Assembly (NCBI GenBank): GCA_946699065.1
Contig: CAMPDV010001585.1
Coordinates: 48,090-112,089, forward strand
Origin: Loxodes magnus
Taxonomy: Eukaryota > Ciliophora > Karyorelictea > Loxodida > Loxodidae
Length of the DNA: 64,000 nt
Direction: 5' to 3'
Part shown: positions 1-14,548 of the stretch, in pieces
Layout: every line of letters begins with the position of its first letter
Position numbering within the stretch: position 1 is the stretch's first letter
The notes under the pieces: generated by a model
The model's database searches: none
The model's input: only the letters and a program-made list of their open reading frames with translations
What the model was told of the DNA's origin: nothing
Program-made: the position numbers and the translations under genes

Positions 1-3000
1 TAAATTAGTAGAAAAGCTTTAATTAAAAGAATAAGTATATCATAAAGTCTAAGAACTAGAAGATTAAATTAGAATAATAAATTCTAAGTTGAAATGAAGA
101 AATAGGAATAGCTAATTAAAGGGAAATCTGATAAAATAGAAAATAGTTGTACAATAATCATCTTCATCATGCAATTTCATTTAATCTTAATGCTTTAAGT
201 TCTATATTTACACCTTAAGGTTTATAAACATAGTAATATAATGATAAAAACTTTGAATATAATCAAGAAAGTATTCATTTTAACACTTTAATAAGGAACT
301 TAATTTAGACAAATAACTCAAGCAAAATAAGTTTCAAATAAGTATTTTTAAATCTTCTTCATTAGAATAGAAACGAATCAGGAGGATATAAAGCTAAAGA
401 TACAAATATTAATATTAAAAATAAGGTGCTTAAAAAGAAGTTAAAACATATCTAAGTAAATAAATATAAGTCACTATTATTATTTCCTTTATACTAAAAG
501 GGAACCATAGTGAATATGTTTATCATAAAGTTCTTAATTCAGAGCTAAGATTTAGTTATGTATCCTCATTAATATTTTTAACATAATCCTCTTGATAATG
601 TAGTCATAAAATATTAAGCCAAACTATTTTATAGCGTTATATAAGGATACCTTTCGGAAGGTAGGTAGAATGTAAGTGACGTAGTAAGGAAGATTGAGTA
701 TTTAGAAATTAGAAAACCAACTCTAATGCTTGATTTAAAATACTGAAAATAGTATTTAGAATTAAATTAAAATAGTTAATGAACTGAGTAATTGGACTTT
801 ACCTATTAAATAAATGATGACACTTTAAAAAAATTTAATTGAATAAGCAAACAAAAGTAGAATATAGTAATAAGTACAGGAGAAGAAGAGATGAACATAA
901 CTAGAGATAATAGCTTCATGATGAATAAAAGATGCTATATAAAAGTAGCCTAACTAACAGATAATTAGAAAACTAGAAGAAGAGATATAAATATTAGTCA
1001 ATATAAGAAAATCAAGACTGAATCGAAATTAGTTAAAATACTCCTAAATCTTAAATTTCATCTAACTATCTTTTCTACTATCCACTTACAGCTCAAAGAT
1101 TATAAATATATATCTTAAAGAAAAACAGTAATTAATACATTTCCGCATTTAGGTATTTCTTAAAACATATTTATTCTTACATACAACTATTAAGTTAAAG
1201 CTTTTGAACTTTAGAGAAAATAAAGTAAATAAGCTTTATTTATTTTTTAAAGGGTAGATTTTAGCTTAGCTTTGGTTCTTTTACTTCAATCAACTTTTTA
1301 AATCTTAAATAAAAAATAAAGTTAAGATTAAATGAAAAGTGATATATTAGACTCTATAAAGTCAATGACTTACTTTTTTAATGATTAATATCTAAAGCAT
1401 GCATTTTTAGCCTACTAAGGATGTCATTAAAATATATTAGTAACTAAGAAGGAAATTAAAATTATAATAGATTACGAAATTACTAAAGCTTAAAATTTAG
1501 ACCAGGACGAGATTATTTAAGTCATATAAAAATAATTTTACAACAGTAAAATCAAGGGAAAGCTAATGATCAGACATAAACTTTAACCTTTTAAGGATGT
1601 GACGCCAGCGAAATAAACTAATTCTTTGAGGTGATTTTCAATAAGGCAGTGAAAATCATAGAAGAAAGTAATTAAAGAAGCTAGTGTTGCTTTATAGGAA
1701 ATTACAAATAGAAAATCAGAAAATCAGAAAAATTGATTGAGAATGAAGTTAGCTTTAATTTAGGGAACTTAGTAGTAAAATAATGAATTGCGGTAATACA
1801 AAAAGATTGTTTAAATATTACCAGCTTAAAATTAAGAGATGCAGATTAAGCTTAAGAATAATAAGGTGGCTTTCTAAGAAATAGGAATAAATTAAATAAA
1901 TTTTAAACTAAACTTCATGATAAGAATAGTTAAAGCAAACCTTATAATTTGCTACCTGATTGTTAATAAATATGTCTAACTACACAAATTAACTACAGAA
2001 TTATAAGTGATAATTAACCAACTAAATCAATGGAAATATTTTGATAATCTAAGCTATGATTACAAGCAACTAAAATACTTAAAATAGAGAGGAGAAAATG
2101 CTAAAGAGCTAGATGCTTATAATAGCTAAATAAGTATGACACGAAAAGTTTATTAGATTAGCATAAAATATAATTAAAGGTGATAAGAGTATTTAAGCTT
2201 TCCTAGTTAGCTTCTACCAATTTATTTAAATTATAATGATAAAATATAATATTTAATATATAAATAAAAAATTAGAAAATCAATAGGAGGGTATTTGCAA
2301 AAGCTATTCCAACATTTATAACTGTTAAATAACTTCAAATAGAATAGTTACAGTGAATCAGAAAGATTCGTAAAAACTTTACTCAGAGAATAACTAAAAG
2401 AAGAAATGTAAAATGGAATAACTTTTTACTGATAAATTAGAAGCTTTTCGATAAATAGTAATAAAATTTGAACTAAAGTAGATAAGACATTATGAAGAAC
2501 ATACTATTAATAATTTACGTAATTTAAGAGATTGCAAGTTAAATATATTCTAAAAATGATTGAATTCTATTGATCTTTTAAACTACATCAATGAAATAAT
2601 AAATAAGCATAAGCAAGAAATTTTATCCATTAATCAAAAGGATATTATAAGATAAATTTGCTCAAGTTTAAGCAATAATTATACGCTTGTTATGAGAGGT
2701 TAATAGAGATTTTATGTACTAAATTTATTTAATTAAATAAGCAAAATAAATAAATTTAATAGCATTATTTGAAGCTGAATCATAAAAAACTAAAAATATA
2801 AAAATTAGTGGATATCAAATTATAGCTAGAACTAGATAGAAAGAATTAAATAGAAATAAGAACTAAGATTTATAAAGTTAAACCAACGGGAAATAAATAA
2901 AGAACATAAAAAGAAAGCAGCAATTTCTAGCTTTAGTTTAGAGTTTAAAAAAGCATTCACAAGAATTTCTTGTTAAAGTGTTAGGAATATAATCCATATT
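1..3000 (+). pseudogene. frame-broken coding stretch, large unidentified protein
   Basis: The plus strand is strongly A-rich here, as in the confirmed plus-strand genes. Short convincing protein stretches appear in different frames, for example DASEINQFFEVIFNKAVKI starting near 1601 and KMEQLFTDKLEAFRQIVIKF near 2410-2470. Between them the best frame keeps changing. Hydrophobic pieces near 150-300 could be membrane segments. I do not recognise the family. It may be a decayed gene, or a gene broken by base-run errors, with its start off the left edge. Because nearly every codon is sense in this genome, part of the apparent openness carries no weight. Confidence 0.35.
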
Positions 3001-6000
3001 ATTTAATTACATTTCAATCTGGATTGTTTGGTTTATCTTTTAATTATATTTGATTATAATTTTTATCTTTGATTATATATTTTAAAGATATTTAATTTTA
3101 ATGAAGCTATTCATTATGAGTAAATTGAAAAACACAAATAACGCAAGGAATTGAATTACCATTTAGTATCTGGCAAGATAGATTAAAGTTGGTTACTATC
3201 GAATATGTGTAGTAAGTAGTTTGAAGTGATTTTTCATACTATATCTAAGGTATTTTAGTGATTATAATTAATTTTTGTTTTTAAGTATTATTATTTAAGT
3301 TGAGTAACGAAATTCTATTTATGAATAAAGAAAACCAAAATAAATAGAAGTATTAATATGTACAACTTATAAAGTTTAAAGATAATCACTTAAGCTTTTA
3401 CCACTTAGGTAAATAAATTTTAATTTATAGCTTAATTTCCTTCCTTGGTATGATCTTATTATTTAGCCTCCTTAAAAGATTAAAATTTTTTAGTTTATAA
3501 AGGCAATTAAAGCTTAATAAATATCTCTATTTACTGTAGCTGTTTGGTGTAATTATGATTAAATAGCTAGTATTAATTTTGATTGAGCTGATACAAGCAT
3601 TAAAATAATTTTAGAATGTTTAATGTATAAGCTTGATTTAAATTAAGTCATAAGCTTTGAATATAAAGATATTTCCTTAATTGAAATATTAATTTATGGT
3701 TTCTAGTGAGTGCTATGTGAAAAGTACTAGTAAGCTTTATAACTTTTGAAAATAAAAAGTTATATAGAAAATTAAATATACTAGAAACTGACTTAATATC
3801 AGATACCATTATCATAATTGCATTTTATCTATAGACACAATCAAATTTAAATACAAACTATTTTTAAATTAAACCTTATCAGAGTAGGAGTCTAATAACT
3901 CAATTCTTCTGCTGAAAAACCCTTGGAAGAAGGATATCATTTAAATTCCAATCTAAATGCATTGAATATATAAAAAATACAGACTTTGCCAAATGAAAGC
4001 AGAACTATAAGAACATCTCATCCTTTAATAATGGCATGCTTAAGCTTTGTTAAAGTATTTCAAGAGCAAGCTATTATGCTATATAAGAGGTCTTTTTATC
4101 CATAATAACTAAAGCTTGCCTTAAAAGAGATGCTTGGTAGGTTTAAATCTAATTATTATTCTATTTTTTAATATTAAACAGCACTTAAAATATTTAATCT
4201 TTATCTTTCAAAAGTTTCGTTTTGTAAAACCTTTAATGAGTGAATCGACTAAATAAAGAGGTTAGTATGGTATCATCTATAAATTTTAACAAAAAGGGTA
4301 TAAGATCCAGTAAAATTATACCTTAAGCAAGGCTTTCTAAAATAGCAAACTAAAGGGTAAATGTATCTTAATTATCTCTCTTTAAGAGTTGATTAAATAA
4401 CTAATTTCATTAGTCTGATAAAAAACTAGCACTTTACCCACCACAACCTCATAACTAACAATTGACTTGATACTAAGAAAGCAAGTTGTATACTTTAGAT
4501 TATAATATAAATTCTATACAATAATAAAGCTTATTAGATATAGCTAATTCTTTAATAAAGCTTTAGCAGTAAGGATCAAATAAATATTGCTTAAGACTCC
4601 GTCTCTTAAAATAATCCTAGAAATAGTTAGTATAATGAATATAAAAGATCTAATAATCAGCTGATATTAGTTAACTAAGCCTTATGGTACTATAATTTTA
4701 ATTCTTAACTATTTTATCTCTTAATATTGAATACACAGCTAAAATCTAAAAAGTTGCATCTATTAAGATGATATTTAAATCACTATGACTTTATAAGATA
4801 AGCATGAATATTAAATTTTATTCTAAATATGCCCATAGATTTATCCATAAGAGATTTGTATTACTTTTAATTAACTCAGAAACATATAAAATATCTAACA
4901 GTACCATAGCCTTTTATATGTAGATCCTACTTAATATGGTAGCTGCTATATATATAATTAATATGGATAAAATAAAGGCTGAAATAAGCAAATTCTATCT
5001 TCCCTAGACTTTAATCAACTGTTAATACCAGAACTCTCAGCTTATCTTGATTTAGTTTTTAATAATTTCTTAACATACTTAAAAAATAAATCTTTAAGTT
5101 AAGCCTCGTTATGGAATTATTTTAGGAGAGTTTTTATAAATATAGGTTTAAATTGAAGCTAAAGAGTATAAACTAAGGAGTTAAATACAGTGTATAAGAA
5201 GTTTGCTCAGTTATGAAATTAAAATAGAGCTATAAGCAAATTATATTAAATAGAATGTTAAATTAAACTTATTATCTATATTAAAGTGTAAATAGAGGTG
5301 TAGAGACAAAGTAAGAAAAAGCTTAGTTAAAAGCAGTAAAGCAATAACTTTGCCTCTTAACTGAATAATTAGACTCTTTCCATAATTATTATAATAAGAG
5401 ATTAATAGTCTATTCTTACTATAATAGGTAACAGAGAATAATAAAAAGACTTGGAAAGAACTAGAAACTACCTTTATATAAGTAATTTCTATTAATAAAA
5501 GAGAGAACAAGTTAGATCATATTTAATCAGATTTTGCTTATAAACTACTTTTTAAACAAGATCTCCAAAATTTTATATCCACTTAAAAAGAGCTCGATGT
5601 GGAATTAAGAGATAGATTTTCAGAGAAATAATTGAATATAAATAAAAGTAGCTTAGTAAGAGTCACAGAAGAGAAAAGAAAGATATAATCAAGTAAGAAA
5701 TACCACAAATTAAGAATTTATAGGCTAAATATATTAACTATATGAAGTAACTATTTAGAATGATAAATTAATTAATTATATGATATATTCCTTACTTCTA
5801 GTCTTAATATAATCAATTATTAAACTTACAAATAAAAACTATTTAATAGGCTAAATTTAAAAAATGAAAAAGAAGGATAAAAAGAAGCTTAGAGTAACTA
5901 AAAAAAATTTAGAAATATATACGAAAAAATCATTTTGATTGTATAAGTTAAAATTTAATGATATATAAAGTAGCTAATATATATAATAACTACTTAGAGA

Positions 6001-6041
6001 AAAAATAAACATTAAATTTTAATTAAAAGTATTGAAATAAT
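3001..6041. other. A+T-rich stretch without a recognisable gene
   Basis: Very A+T-rich, with no sustained purine skew on either strand and no protein motif I recognise in any frame. It separates the A-rich block on the left from the first glycosyltransferase gene. Confidence 0.5.
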
Positions 6042-8471
6042 TCAAATTCTTCCTTTATATATTCTCATTAAAAAATCCCAAGAATAGGTCTAAGTTGTTT
6101 TTAAAATTGTACTATTGAGCTAAAGCAAAATCTCGGGCTTCTAATTTGTGTAATTCAGTTGGAAATCTATTAATTATAAATATTAGATCATTACTTCTAG
6201 TTACTTTTAACTCTCAGGGTTCAAATCTTTAGAGTGAACACCATCGATGTGACTTCAAGTTATATGCTTTCCTCTTGGAATCGCAGGACTTACAAAAGTT
6301 TTCCTTAAATTTAAATTGAAATGCCAAAATGCTCTGATAATTCAATCGCAAGGAACAAATACACTCTTTAGTTCCTTTCAAATATAATTTGGAAGTATAA
6401 AATTTCAGTGCCAATTTGGTCTATCAAATCATACTTAATACAGAGATTAATTGTTTGTAACATTTCTTGCAAAATTAGTTATTGATACTGCTCCTATTCT
6501 TTTCCCATACTTATCATTATGAATAAACTCTCTATTCATTCACTTACTATACTCGAAAAAATCAACGGACTGATATATATCATCTTCACATCATAAAACT
6601 GATTTTGCTTTTAGATGTTCGAAAGTAAGATTGAGCAAGAAAAAAGCATTTTAAGCACATTGAAACTCTCCATCTCTATTCCAGTTCTTAAAATCTTAAG
6701 GAGTTTCTGTTTTAGGATGCATTACATGAATAATATTTAAAATACCTCTATTTTTAAACTCATTTATGACATCTGAAACCTCTGATGAATTACCATCTTA
6801 AGATATTATTATAATGGTCTATTTTATTCCATCTGCTCTCTCCATATGCTATAAAGTTTCTCTTAAAATGTTATGTCTTTTATAAGCAGGGGTTACTATA
6901 GGATAAAGTGTTTCTATACTAAGATTAAATCTTTTTATATAAGCATCATATTCTTTTTTGATTTATTCATAAATACCAGGATATCATTAGTTAAAATTAT
7001 AAGATAAACATACTCTTCAATCTCAAGCCATTTAAAGAAAGTTAGATTAAACAATTTATCCGTAATGATATTTTCCTATTCTATACACATCTCTAAGAAA
7101 AAATCTCTAATTTTCTTTGCTGGGTAAGAAATTATAATATTTTCCTTTTATTGAATATTTTATTCTAAATTCCAATATAGAATTTAATTAAGCTGTTTCT
7201 TAGTTAAAACCTTAGTTTAATAGATTATACTAAGTAGAAAAAAATAAATTCCTAAACTCTAAAGGATTAAGATTTCCTACTATTTCATTGTTTCCTACTT
7301 CTGGATGATATTTCTTTACTACCTAAGCTCCTATTCTGAATCTTATAGCTGTTTACATTAGTCTATAATAATCCTAATCCTCTATTTTAATCAATTTATC
7401 ATGTATTTTTATTTAAGCTTTTGGCTTTTTAGAGTTTTCTTATACATCAAAGAAAGAAGTTCCTAAAGCTGTTAACACTAACTAGATATTGTATCATTAA
7501 TTTTGTTTTATTTCAATCTAAGTATCATAATAATTGCATCCTCTATCAGATCCAGTTTCAAGTGTAATAGTTCATTTTTGATTAGAATACACAAGATATA
7601 AGAAATAACCTCAGGTATAGCTAAAGGAATCACAGCCTTCCATTTTATTTCCTAGAATAGCAAAACGTTATTAATATTCTTTTTCAGTAGAGTTTTCTAA
7701 GCTTTAATTGAAAGACAAAGGTATATTATTTTAAAAGTTTAAGTCACTAAATTTAAACTTAACTCATACAGAAATATAGAGTTCAGGGAAGTCAAAGGAG
7801 CGAAAAGGTCCATGGATAATGAACTACTAATCTTTTTTCAAACTTATAAGGAATTTACTTTAAGGAATAATAATTTTTTTTTACATCTACTAAACAATAG
7901 CTTTCTTAACTTTTTAAGAGTACTCTTATTGTTTATTTTTATCAATATAATTTTTATTTAAAGTTTAGTTTACCATTGTTTAATTTTTTAAGGTAACTTG
8001 TTCTGTTTTATTAAAGTTATTGCTGTCTAGAACACTTTAATCTGATTATAAAGTTTTCAATATATTTAAATAATTTTACTCTTGGATAGTGTTGTTTTAT
8101 TAATAAATCTTAGAGTAGCTGGTTGTTTATTATGGGACTTTGATATTTTTCTTCTTTATTAAAGTTTTAATTTTATCCCATCCAATTAGCTGAGTTTCGT
8201 TTTACTAATATTCCTCTTAATTGGTCTTTTTCTATCTAATATCTTATATTTAGCTTAACTTTTCTTCATTAAAGGCTATATCTTACTAATTTGAAATATT
8301 CAAAGCCATTTAGATTTGTTCAAAATTTGAAGGAACAGATTGATATTTCTAGTGTTAGTTCTCAACTAATATGATAGTAATATTGTACTAAGAGGTGATG
8401 ATGTAGAGGTAAAATATAATAGAAAGGCAGGAAGCAGGTATAAAGAGGTATAGTAACTTAATGGGCTACAT
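6042..8471 (-). CDS. GNT-I-family glycosyltransferase, copy 1
   Basis: Reads as one unbroken frame of 809 residues from ATG to TGA, with TAA/TAG as Gln and TGA as Trp. Layout: a short cytoplasmic tail and membrane anchor (about residues 5-28, with LFIPASCLSIIFYLYIITS), a Gln/Asn/Lys-rich stem, a LamG/concanavalin-like domain beginning at HGPFRSFDFPELYISVWVKF (about residue 220), then a GNT-I catalytic domain from about residue 470. The metal-binding acidic motif is LWCEDDIYQS (EDD at 629-631), followed by DFFEYSKW. GNT-I enzymes (MGAT1, POMGNT1) transfer GlcNAc in the Golgi, and the type II anchor fits that site. The exact acceptor cannot be told. The C-terminus SWDFLMRIYKGRI followed by TGA matches copy 2. 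Confidence 0.85.
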
Positions 8472-10349
8472 TTTTAAATTATAGTATTTAACTTTTAATA
8501 AATTCATCTTATTAAATTATATATATGTCTTCCCTTTTATCTATTTAGCTTAACTATATTCACTTTCTCTTCCAACTATCCTGCTAGGAAGTGATAAGTC
8601 AGGGATTAAAAAGCTTTTAAAAAGTAACTGGTTAGTGGAAATTGCAAAGAAGGTATCTAATTGATAGATATTTAGCACTTTTGGTAAGATATTTTAGCTC
8701 TTATCACTTAATTATTTAATTTATTTACCTATTTGGAGTTTTTCAAAAACTAGATAGGAATAGATTTATAAGAGGAACAGTTGCTAAGCAAAACTATTTT
8801 TTGGTTATTTAAGCTTACTGTAATTAAGTCTATTATACCCTTGAATCAGGCTAAAAAGGATTAATATTCTTATTAACTTTGATGGTACTTGAAATTAAGG
8901 AAAAATAGGATAAAGATGTTAAAGACACAAATATAAAAGATTCTAAAATAAACATATATAAATTGAAAGTATATGAGAATATAAAAAGAATGCATTAGGA
9001 GCTTACAAACACATTAGAGTTACCATAAAGTAAAGATAAAGTAGTTAAGATATAGCTTATATAATACACGCTATTTTAAGATAGAGTCTAAAAGATAAAA
9101 CTCTATATATATAAATTTATAAATATCTGAATATTTAAAGGCTATCCAATTAGATAGCTCCAACTACAAGAAATATGTTCTAGCCTTTTAGTTATATTTG
9201 CTTATTTTAATAATCTACCTTATTCTAAGAAAAGCTTGTATAAATTATATTGCTTTTAAGATAATAAAGTAGAGAGTAGAAATCATAATATTATCAAGCT
9301 AAACAAAAAATTATCTTAGAATGTTTGAAGCTTCTAGAGACTTAAAAGAAATATATTGAAGAGACTATTAGTAAAATAAGTGTATTTTACATCTTTATTC
9401 TGCTTTTAGAGCACTAAGGATTATTTTATTCACTTTAAAATGTTTGCTAACTTGAGAACTAATCCATAAGTATTTATACGATTAAATGATTTAAAGCTTA
9501 TTAAGAATATAATAGCTTAAAATTACACTTTTTAGCTTTAATAAAGGAAGAAGTTATTTATATTAATGAAAGCTTATAAAGAAGCATTTGGTATTATAGC
9601 TTAGAGCTAATACATTTATAAAGCAAAGTACATTTCACTAGATATTAGTCTGAGATTTGTTGATTATAGCTAAGGAAGAACTATTCAATGAAATAACTTA
9701 AATTTTAATAAGGAATTTAATTAAATTTCATATGACCAACCTCTATATGCTTAGTATGAGAGAAATCAAATTGCTTCATACTATATTAAGATTTAAATGA
9801 TACAAACTTAGAAGGATGAATTATCTTTACAATGAAATATAAGATTGTATAACTAAGTTTACAGAAGTATCCATTTATAAGTCTGATTTTTAACTAAGTC
9901 AAAAGAGAAACTTCTATACAAATTTTAAGGATTTTAGCAATTAGGATCTTATTTTAATGAGTAGGATTTTTTATACTTACTTTAAGGGATTCTAATTTAT
10001 GCGCTTAGATAAATTAAAATTATAGCAATTTGAAGATAAATAATAAAAGTAAGGTAAAGCAACTTAAATTATAGAGCTAATTCTATATAAATTATTAAAG
10101 AGTAAGCTAAAGTATAGCTGAGATTTACTTACACTAATTAAAATAAGAAAGTGACACTAAAATTAATAGCTTACAGCTCTAAAATACATAGAATTTCTTG
10201 AAATAAGATGAAAACTCTTATTTGGTTTTAATATCTTTGCTAAAATAATAAGTATCTTTTATAAATAAGCTTATAGATTTTAATTTTTATAATATTCACT
10301 AAATTTAATTAATTTTAGGTATAAAGGAAAAGATTGGCTTAATGACTAT
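8472..10349. other. A+T-rich intergenic stretch
   Basis: No gene recognised. It contains only A+T-rich sequence between the 5' end of the glycosyltransferase gene and the 3' end of the LINE. Promoter elements cannot be told from background. Confidence 0.5.
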
Positions 10350-10351
10350 AT

Positions 10352-10374
10352 ATTTAAATTAAATTAAATTAAAA
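10352..10374 (-). repeat. AAATT simple repeat, likely LINE 3' tail
   Basis: About three and a half tandem AAATT units lie directly beyond the end of ORF2. On the LINE strand this reads as repeated AATTT. Position and form fit a LINE 3' tail, but the region is A+T-rich and chance cannot be excluded. Confidence 0.45.
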
Positions 10375-10389
10375 ATAATATAGTTTGCT

Positions 10390-13300
10390 TAATAGCTTTG
10401 AAGTTTTATGTCTAAACTCAATACACTTCTACTTTTAAGTACTCTTGAAAATGTTGTAGTATTTCTCTTGTCTCATTAAGATTAGATTTATGTGTCTTAT
10501 TTTCGTTAAGTTTTAGAAAGAATATATTTGTTTTCATGTTTATTTTATTCTGCTTCATGTAGATTTTATTATTCTATCAATTTGAGTCATATAGTCTTTT
10601 TTGCAAAATATTTAATTTATTATGTTTTAATTATATTCTAAGAGCTCTTGTTCTATATTTTCATAAAGATTTTCTTAGTTTATTTTTTTTACGCTTTATT
10701 TTTGTTTTTAATAATTTTATCTTTTTAGGTTTTAAAATTATCTATACTTGTTTGGTAGTATTTACATTTGAATATGTGTTAGAATGTCTCTTTTTCTTGA
10801 CATAAGCATTAATCATATTCTTAAGGAATATATCTTTCTTGAAGATCACTTCTAAAAAAAAGTAGTTAGGTTCTCAGTCTGAATATTAATTTGGATGGTT
10901 GCATTTTCTCTTTGTATTCAATAAAAAGTAGGTTATAATTGGGAATTTTTCTACATTTTTGAATTACTTTGTTATAATTTTTGCTGTGATCATTTCTTTT
11001 TTTTCTTTTTTTTGTTGTTTTTACTATTCTTTAAAATGTTTAATTAAAAAAGTGTTCTTAATTTTTACATCAATTTTTTTTATCGAATTACATCATATTT
11101 AGATTTTATAAAGCTTTTAAATCTATTTTAAATTTCTTTTACATTTTTTTAATTTATTTCTGTTACTAAGTCTTATTTTTTTAACTTATTTAGAATAATT
11201 GGATAAACTTTTCATCTTTATTCTTAGATTATTACTATTGATTATATAAGTCATTTAGTTTTCTATAAAATTTAAAATATCTTTTTGCAGTTATTTATTC
11301 AAATCCAAGTCAGTTAAAATCTATGTGTTGTAACTCATTTCAAGATGCTTATGGCATTTTCATGTATTATATTATAATTTATCGTTAACTTACATGTATT
11401 TAGTTTTTCACCTTTGTTATTCCAGTTTGTATACTATATGGAATTATTTCAGTACCATATTCTAATTTAGATAGAATAAGTAATCTGAATAAATTTTTGA
11501 AATTAATTGGGATCGTCTTATTAAATCTGCTGTAAAATTACTATTAAAATAAGTACTTGGCCTACTAATATTTATTTTGTACTTTTTGTATATGTGTAAT
11601 TAATTAATTATTCTGATCAATTGTGAATCCTAAATATTCAACAGTTTTCTTTTATTAAATTAGCTTCCCTTATATTTTCAAATCTAATTTTTTTAGTTCT
11701 CTTATTTCTCTTTACTAATATTAATGCATTCGGTTTTTATTAAGTTTATTTTTAATTTTATTATATTGAATATTCTTTAAGTTTGATCTATTAATTATTA
11801 CATTCTTTAATCGTTGTTGGAGATTAGTAATAAATCGTCAGCTCATGCCAATTTTGAGTATTATGTATTTCCTATCTTTTATCCTTATTTATTATATTAT
11901 TCTAAGTATTACATAATAATATCATAATAAATTATGGCTAGTATAGGTCCTGATGAGCTTCCTTAAAGTATAACATTTTTGTAGTCTATTTTTCTAGTGA
12001 TTTAGTCTTCTAGTTAAAAGTGTATTTGTACTTGAGAATATATGTTTTTCAATGTTTTTATTAAGTTATCGGCTATTTTAAATCTTTCTAGTTATTTAAA
12101 AAGTAAATAGTGATTTATAGAATCAAACATTTTCTCAATATCAATCAAGGTGAAAATCAACGATTCATTTTCTTCCTTTTTTTTCTTACTTTCTTAATAA
12201 TGATTCATTATCTATTATATTTGTCATATGTTTATTGTAGTTTGCATTTTCTTTATGAATCCTTTTTAGTCTTTATTAATTTGGTTTTACTCAATTACAT
12301 CTTTATATATATGGTTTGATATTATCTTGTCGAATATTTTTTAGATTGTATTTATAATTGCTATTGGTCTATAGTTTTTTCAATCATATTTGGAATCTTT
12401 TTTATGGATCATTATTGTTTTAATTTTATTTAGTTCGGCAGGGATTAATTAATCGCGTTAGCAGTTTTGATAGAATTTTGTTAAAATTTTTCAAAGTTCA
12501 TGTCCTGCATATTTAATTAATTCATTTGGTATTTAATCAAAACCTGCAGCTTTATTATTTGGGAGGTATCTTATTATATCAGCAACTTCTTAATATAATA
12601 TTTTACTCCATGATTGTGCTATTTTTTATTAAAGAATTGTATTTTGTTTGTAGATTTCATCTATTTTTATTACTTCTTTAAGTATTTCTTATTGATTAGT
12701 ATCTTTATATTAGTTTAATACACTTTCTCAATTTTTAATAATTTATTCTGTCTAATTTGAATTGAGATTCATATTTAAAGCTTTTTTAGGATTGAAAATT
12801 TTATTTGCTTGCTTAGCCATTTCCTGGTTATTACCGTTCAAATTTATTTATTTTTATCCATTTATATTTTTTCACATGGCATTCTTCATTTTTACGAATT
12901 TTTTCTTTTACCTCTTTGCCTCTAATTTCATTTAGATGACTTCATCATTCATACGGTTAAATTAGTTTAATTTATTTATATATTATATTCTTGCGTTTCT
13001 GGCTTTATTCATTTATATCACTACAGATGAAGGCAGTTTTGGCTGATTTTATTGTCTTTGGTCAAATATCTCCAGAGCTGTAATATGGATTAAATTTTTA
13101 ATAAATCTGTATTATAACGATAAATTCAAATTTTATATATTATTTTCAAAAAAATCATAAACACCAAGGAATTAGTTTTTATATAATTATAGTTTTTCTT
13201 AGTCTTACAGTTTATTTAGATTATATATCATTCTTATTTACTAATTTTCTGCATTTAAATTAGCCGTCATTTATTTTAGCATTATATTCAGTACTAAGAG

Positions 13301-13962
13301 ATAATGGTCAGTATTAACTCCTGTTTCTTTATCTACTGTGAATATGTATTTTGTTGATTACTCTAAGTCCTAGTCTAAGAAGATATAGTCAATGATTTAT
13401 TGTCTTTTGTTTTATTTAATTTAATGTGTGGGAATTTATTTTTAATTTGTATCTATGAGTTCATTAGCTTATGTAAAATTAAATAATTAGAGATCTGTAT
13501 CTGTTTAATTATCATAATTATATAGGTGCGCATTAAAGTCTCCAGCAATAATGAAATGTTTATTCTAATTTTATATTATTATTTTTCCTATGTTTAAGTA
13601 GCAATTATTTATGAACTGTTGAGTATAATTACTAGTGGGAAGATAAACATTTATTATTATAATTTCATCCAAAATAAATGCTTAGATCCTATTAAAATTT
13701 TCCTCAAGTAATATTTCTTGAACATCTAGGTCCTTTTTAAAGAAAGAAATTAAACCTGCTTTTAAGTAAGACCTGACAAGAAGAATTATTTAAAAGATTT
13801 ATGCAGGGTTTTTGGTTCTTTTTTAATAAAAGTTTCTTATAATAGAATAATGTTGAGATTATGTTTCTTAATTAATTCAAGTATTATTTCTTTTTTGTCG
13901 AAATATCCTCCACCTATATTAAGCGATCCTATTTTTTAAATTTTTTCTTTTCTTTAAATCAT
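10390..13962 (-). CDS. LINE ORF2: AP endonuclease and reverse transcriptase
   Basis: From the ATG the protein begins MIQRKEKIQKIGSLNIGGGY. Endonuclease motifs: LLQETF, VYLPTSNYTQ, IIAGDFNAH, RQQIIDYIFLDQD and TDHYLLVL. Reverse transcriptase motifs in order: KAAGFDQIPNELI, DWKNYRPIAIINTI, DIEKMFDSINHYL (motif A), LQGSSSGPILAI (motif B) and AWADDLLLIS (motif C, active-site Asp pair). One frame change lies near 13770 within the endonuclease and a second near 11700, after motif C. The C-terminal part beyond 11700 is weakly supported and the stop is approximate. The protein nicks target DNA and copies the element's RNA. Confidence 0.75.
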
Positions 13963-14548
13963 TTTTAAATTTTCTCTGAACATGCTTGGATCATCTAGTT
14001 TATAATTAATTAAGTTAATTAAATTATTCAAAATTTGGAAAAATTTAATAATATTCATTTAGGTAGTTGTATTATATTTTTTCGAATTTAGTAAGATTGT
14101 TTCTTAAGTGAATATATTTTTAGTAATCTTAACTATAATTCATTATTCATTAAAGATTATGTTGTTGATTATATTGTGTTCTTAAATTTTATTGACTAAT
14201 ATATGAATAATTTTATGATTACATACCACCATTTAATTTGCCAGCACAAAGACATAGTGTCATTTTATCATTAATTGTTTAAATACTTAGAAATTTTTTA
14301 TTTTGCTTTATTAACTTCATCAAGAAATGAAATTATGCTTGTTTTTATGGAATTATTTTTTCTAACTTATAATCGATATATGTTTCTATATATCGCTTTT
14401 TCTTTTTTGTATCTTCCACATAGGCTTTTAATTAATCATTTATATGTATCTTTAACCATTATTATTAGTAATTTATTTAAGGCATGTTTAAGCTTATTCT
14501 TTAAAATTTCTTAATTTTTTTTTTCAATTTTTTAGTATTTTTCAATTA

